A DNA stretch of 6,275 nt, from positions 1,391 through 7,665 of the forward strand of contig PMHI01000530.1 of NCBI GenBank assembly GCA_003156615.1, read 5' to 3'. This DNA comes from Acidobacteriaceae bacterium (GTDB lineage Bacteria > Acidobacteriota > Terriglobia > Terriglobales > SbA1). Position numbers and translations under genes: made by a program. The notes beneath the pieces are model-generated. The model was not told the origin of the DNA, made no database searches, and was given only the letters and a program-made list of their open reading frames with translations. Shown piece by piece: positions 6,088 to 6,275 of the stretch (position 1 is its first letter; each line of letters begins with the position of its first letter).

Positions 6088-6092
6088 CTCCT
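6088..6092 (-). promoter_or_regulatory. fabH ribosome binding site deciding a TTG start
   Basis: AGGAG on the minus strand is followed by 6 nt (TTCTAA) and then TTG. The TAA within that spacer is in frame with fabH, so translation must begin at or after 6081. The next in-frame TTG (6072) is too far from this site. Confidence 0.8.
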
Positions 6093-6109
6093 GATGCAAG
6101 GAAACCAGT

Positions 6110-6138
6110 ATTTTGAACGATTGAAGGCGGAATGTCTA
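6110..6138 (-). promoter_or_regulatory. Candidate fabH promoter
   Basis: On the minus strand, TAGACA (6133-6138, 5/6 match to TTGACA) is separated by exactly 17 bp from CAAAAT (6110-6115, 4/6 match to TATAAT). Transcription would start near 6103, giving a leader of about 20 nt that contains the ribosome site. This fits a self-standing fabH transcription unit. Confidence 0.45.
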
Positions 6139-6209
6139 ACGCAGGCCGATGGCATGCATGGTTCTACTTCTGCAGGCCTTTGAGGTCGCCTGAGCAAGTC
6201 TAGGGAAGG

Positions 6210-6275
6210 TCAAGCTGCGCCTTGCTCCTTTTCATGTTCCATCCACTCCCGGATAAAATTCGGGCAGGCGACAAC
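6210..6275 (-). CDS. Possible 3' end of an unidentified minus-strand gene
   Basis: From the window edge a minus-strand frame runs 21 codons to TGA (6210-6212) and ends CPNFIREWMEHEKEQGAA. The sequence is protein-like, with an amphipathic, charged tail, and the other two frames give less plausible peptides. Twenty-one codons could be open by chance, and the family is not recognised. If real, it lies about 130 bp upstream of fabH on the same strand, with the proposed fabH promoter in between. Confidence 0.35.
   Translation of the reverse strand, partial: VVACPNFIREWMEHEKEQGAA

Overview
The window reads as an ordinary chromosomal segment of a moderately GC-rich bacterium. The mix of genes (a large S9-type peptidase, a YpdA-like flavoprotein, class II fumarase, a small secreted beta-rich protein of a kind I associate with soil Acidobacteria, and FabH) and the intergenic inverted repeats suggest Acidobacteriota, class Terriglobia. 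That assignment is inference from protein style, not proof.

Layout, left to right. (1) 1-942 (+): the C-terminal catalytic half of a prolyl-oligopeptidase-family serine peptidase, cut by the window edge. (2) 951-2003 (-): a YpdA/Bdr-family FAD/NAD(P)-dependent oxidoreductase, convergent with the peptidase, with only 8 bp between the stops. (3) 2004-2552: a non-coding divergent region between the oxidoreductase and fumC. It holds short repeats, a perfect TATAAT, a leader hairpin and a strong ribosome binding site. (4) 2553-3974 (+): fumC, complete, with its catalytic motifs intact. (5) 3975-4484: 510 bp without a convincing gene but with nested inverted repeats and two short direct repeats, probably a mosaic of degenerate intergenic repeat elements. 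(6) 4485-5058 (+): a small predicted exported protein gene broken by a +1-type frameshift near 4738-4755. (7) 5062-6081 (-): fabH with a TTG start, convergent with the broken gene and 3 bp from it. (8) 6082-6275: a probable fabH promoter region and, at the edge, a possible 3' end of another minus-strand gene.

The genes do not form one pathway. Fumarase serves the TCA cycle, FabH starts fatty-acid synthesis, the YpdA-like enzyme is a probable thiol-redox flavoenzyme, and the peptidase degrades peptides. Every intact gene appears to be its own transcription unit. Both convergent junctions lack room for an intrinsic terminator, so overlapping 3' transcripts are likely.

I found no mobile element, CRISPR array, tRNA or rRNA, and no evidence of a new multi-gene system. 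The points most worth a second look are the YpdA homologue lacking the cysteine in its dinucleotide-binding motif, the frameshifted exported protein, the repeat cluster and leader hairpin upstream of fumC, and the nested inverted repeat at 4203-4277.
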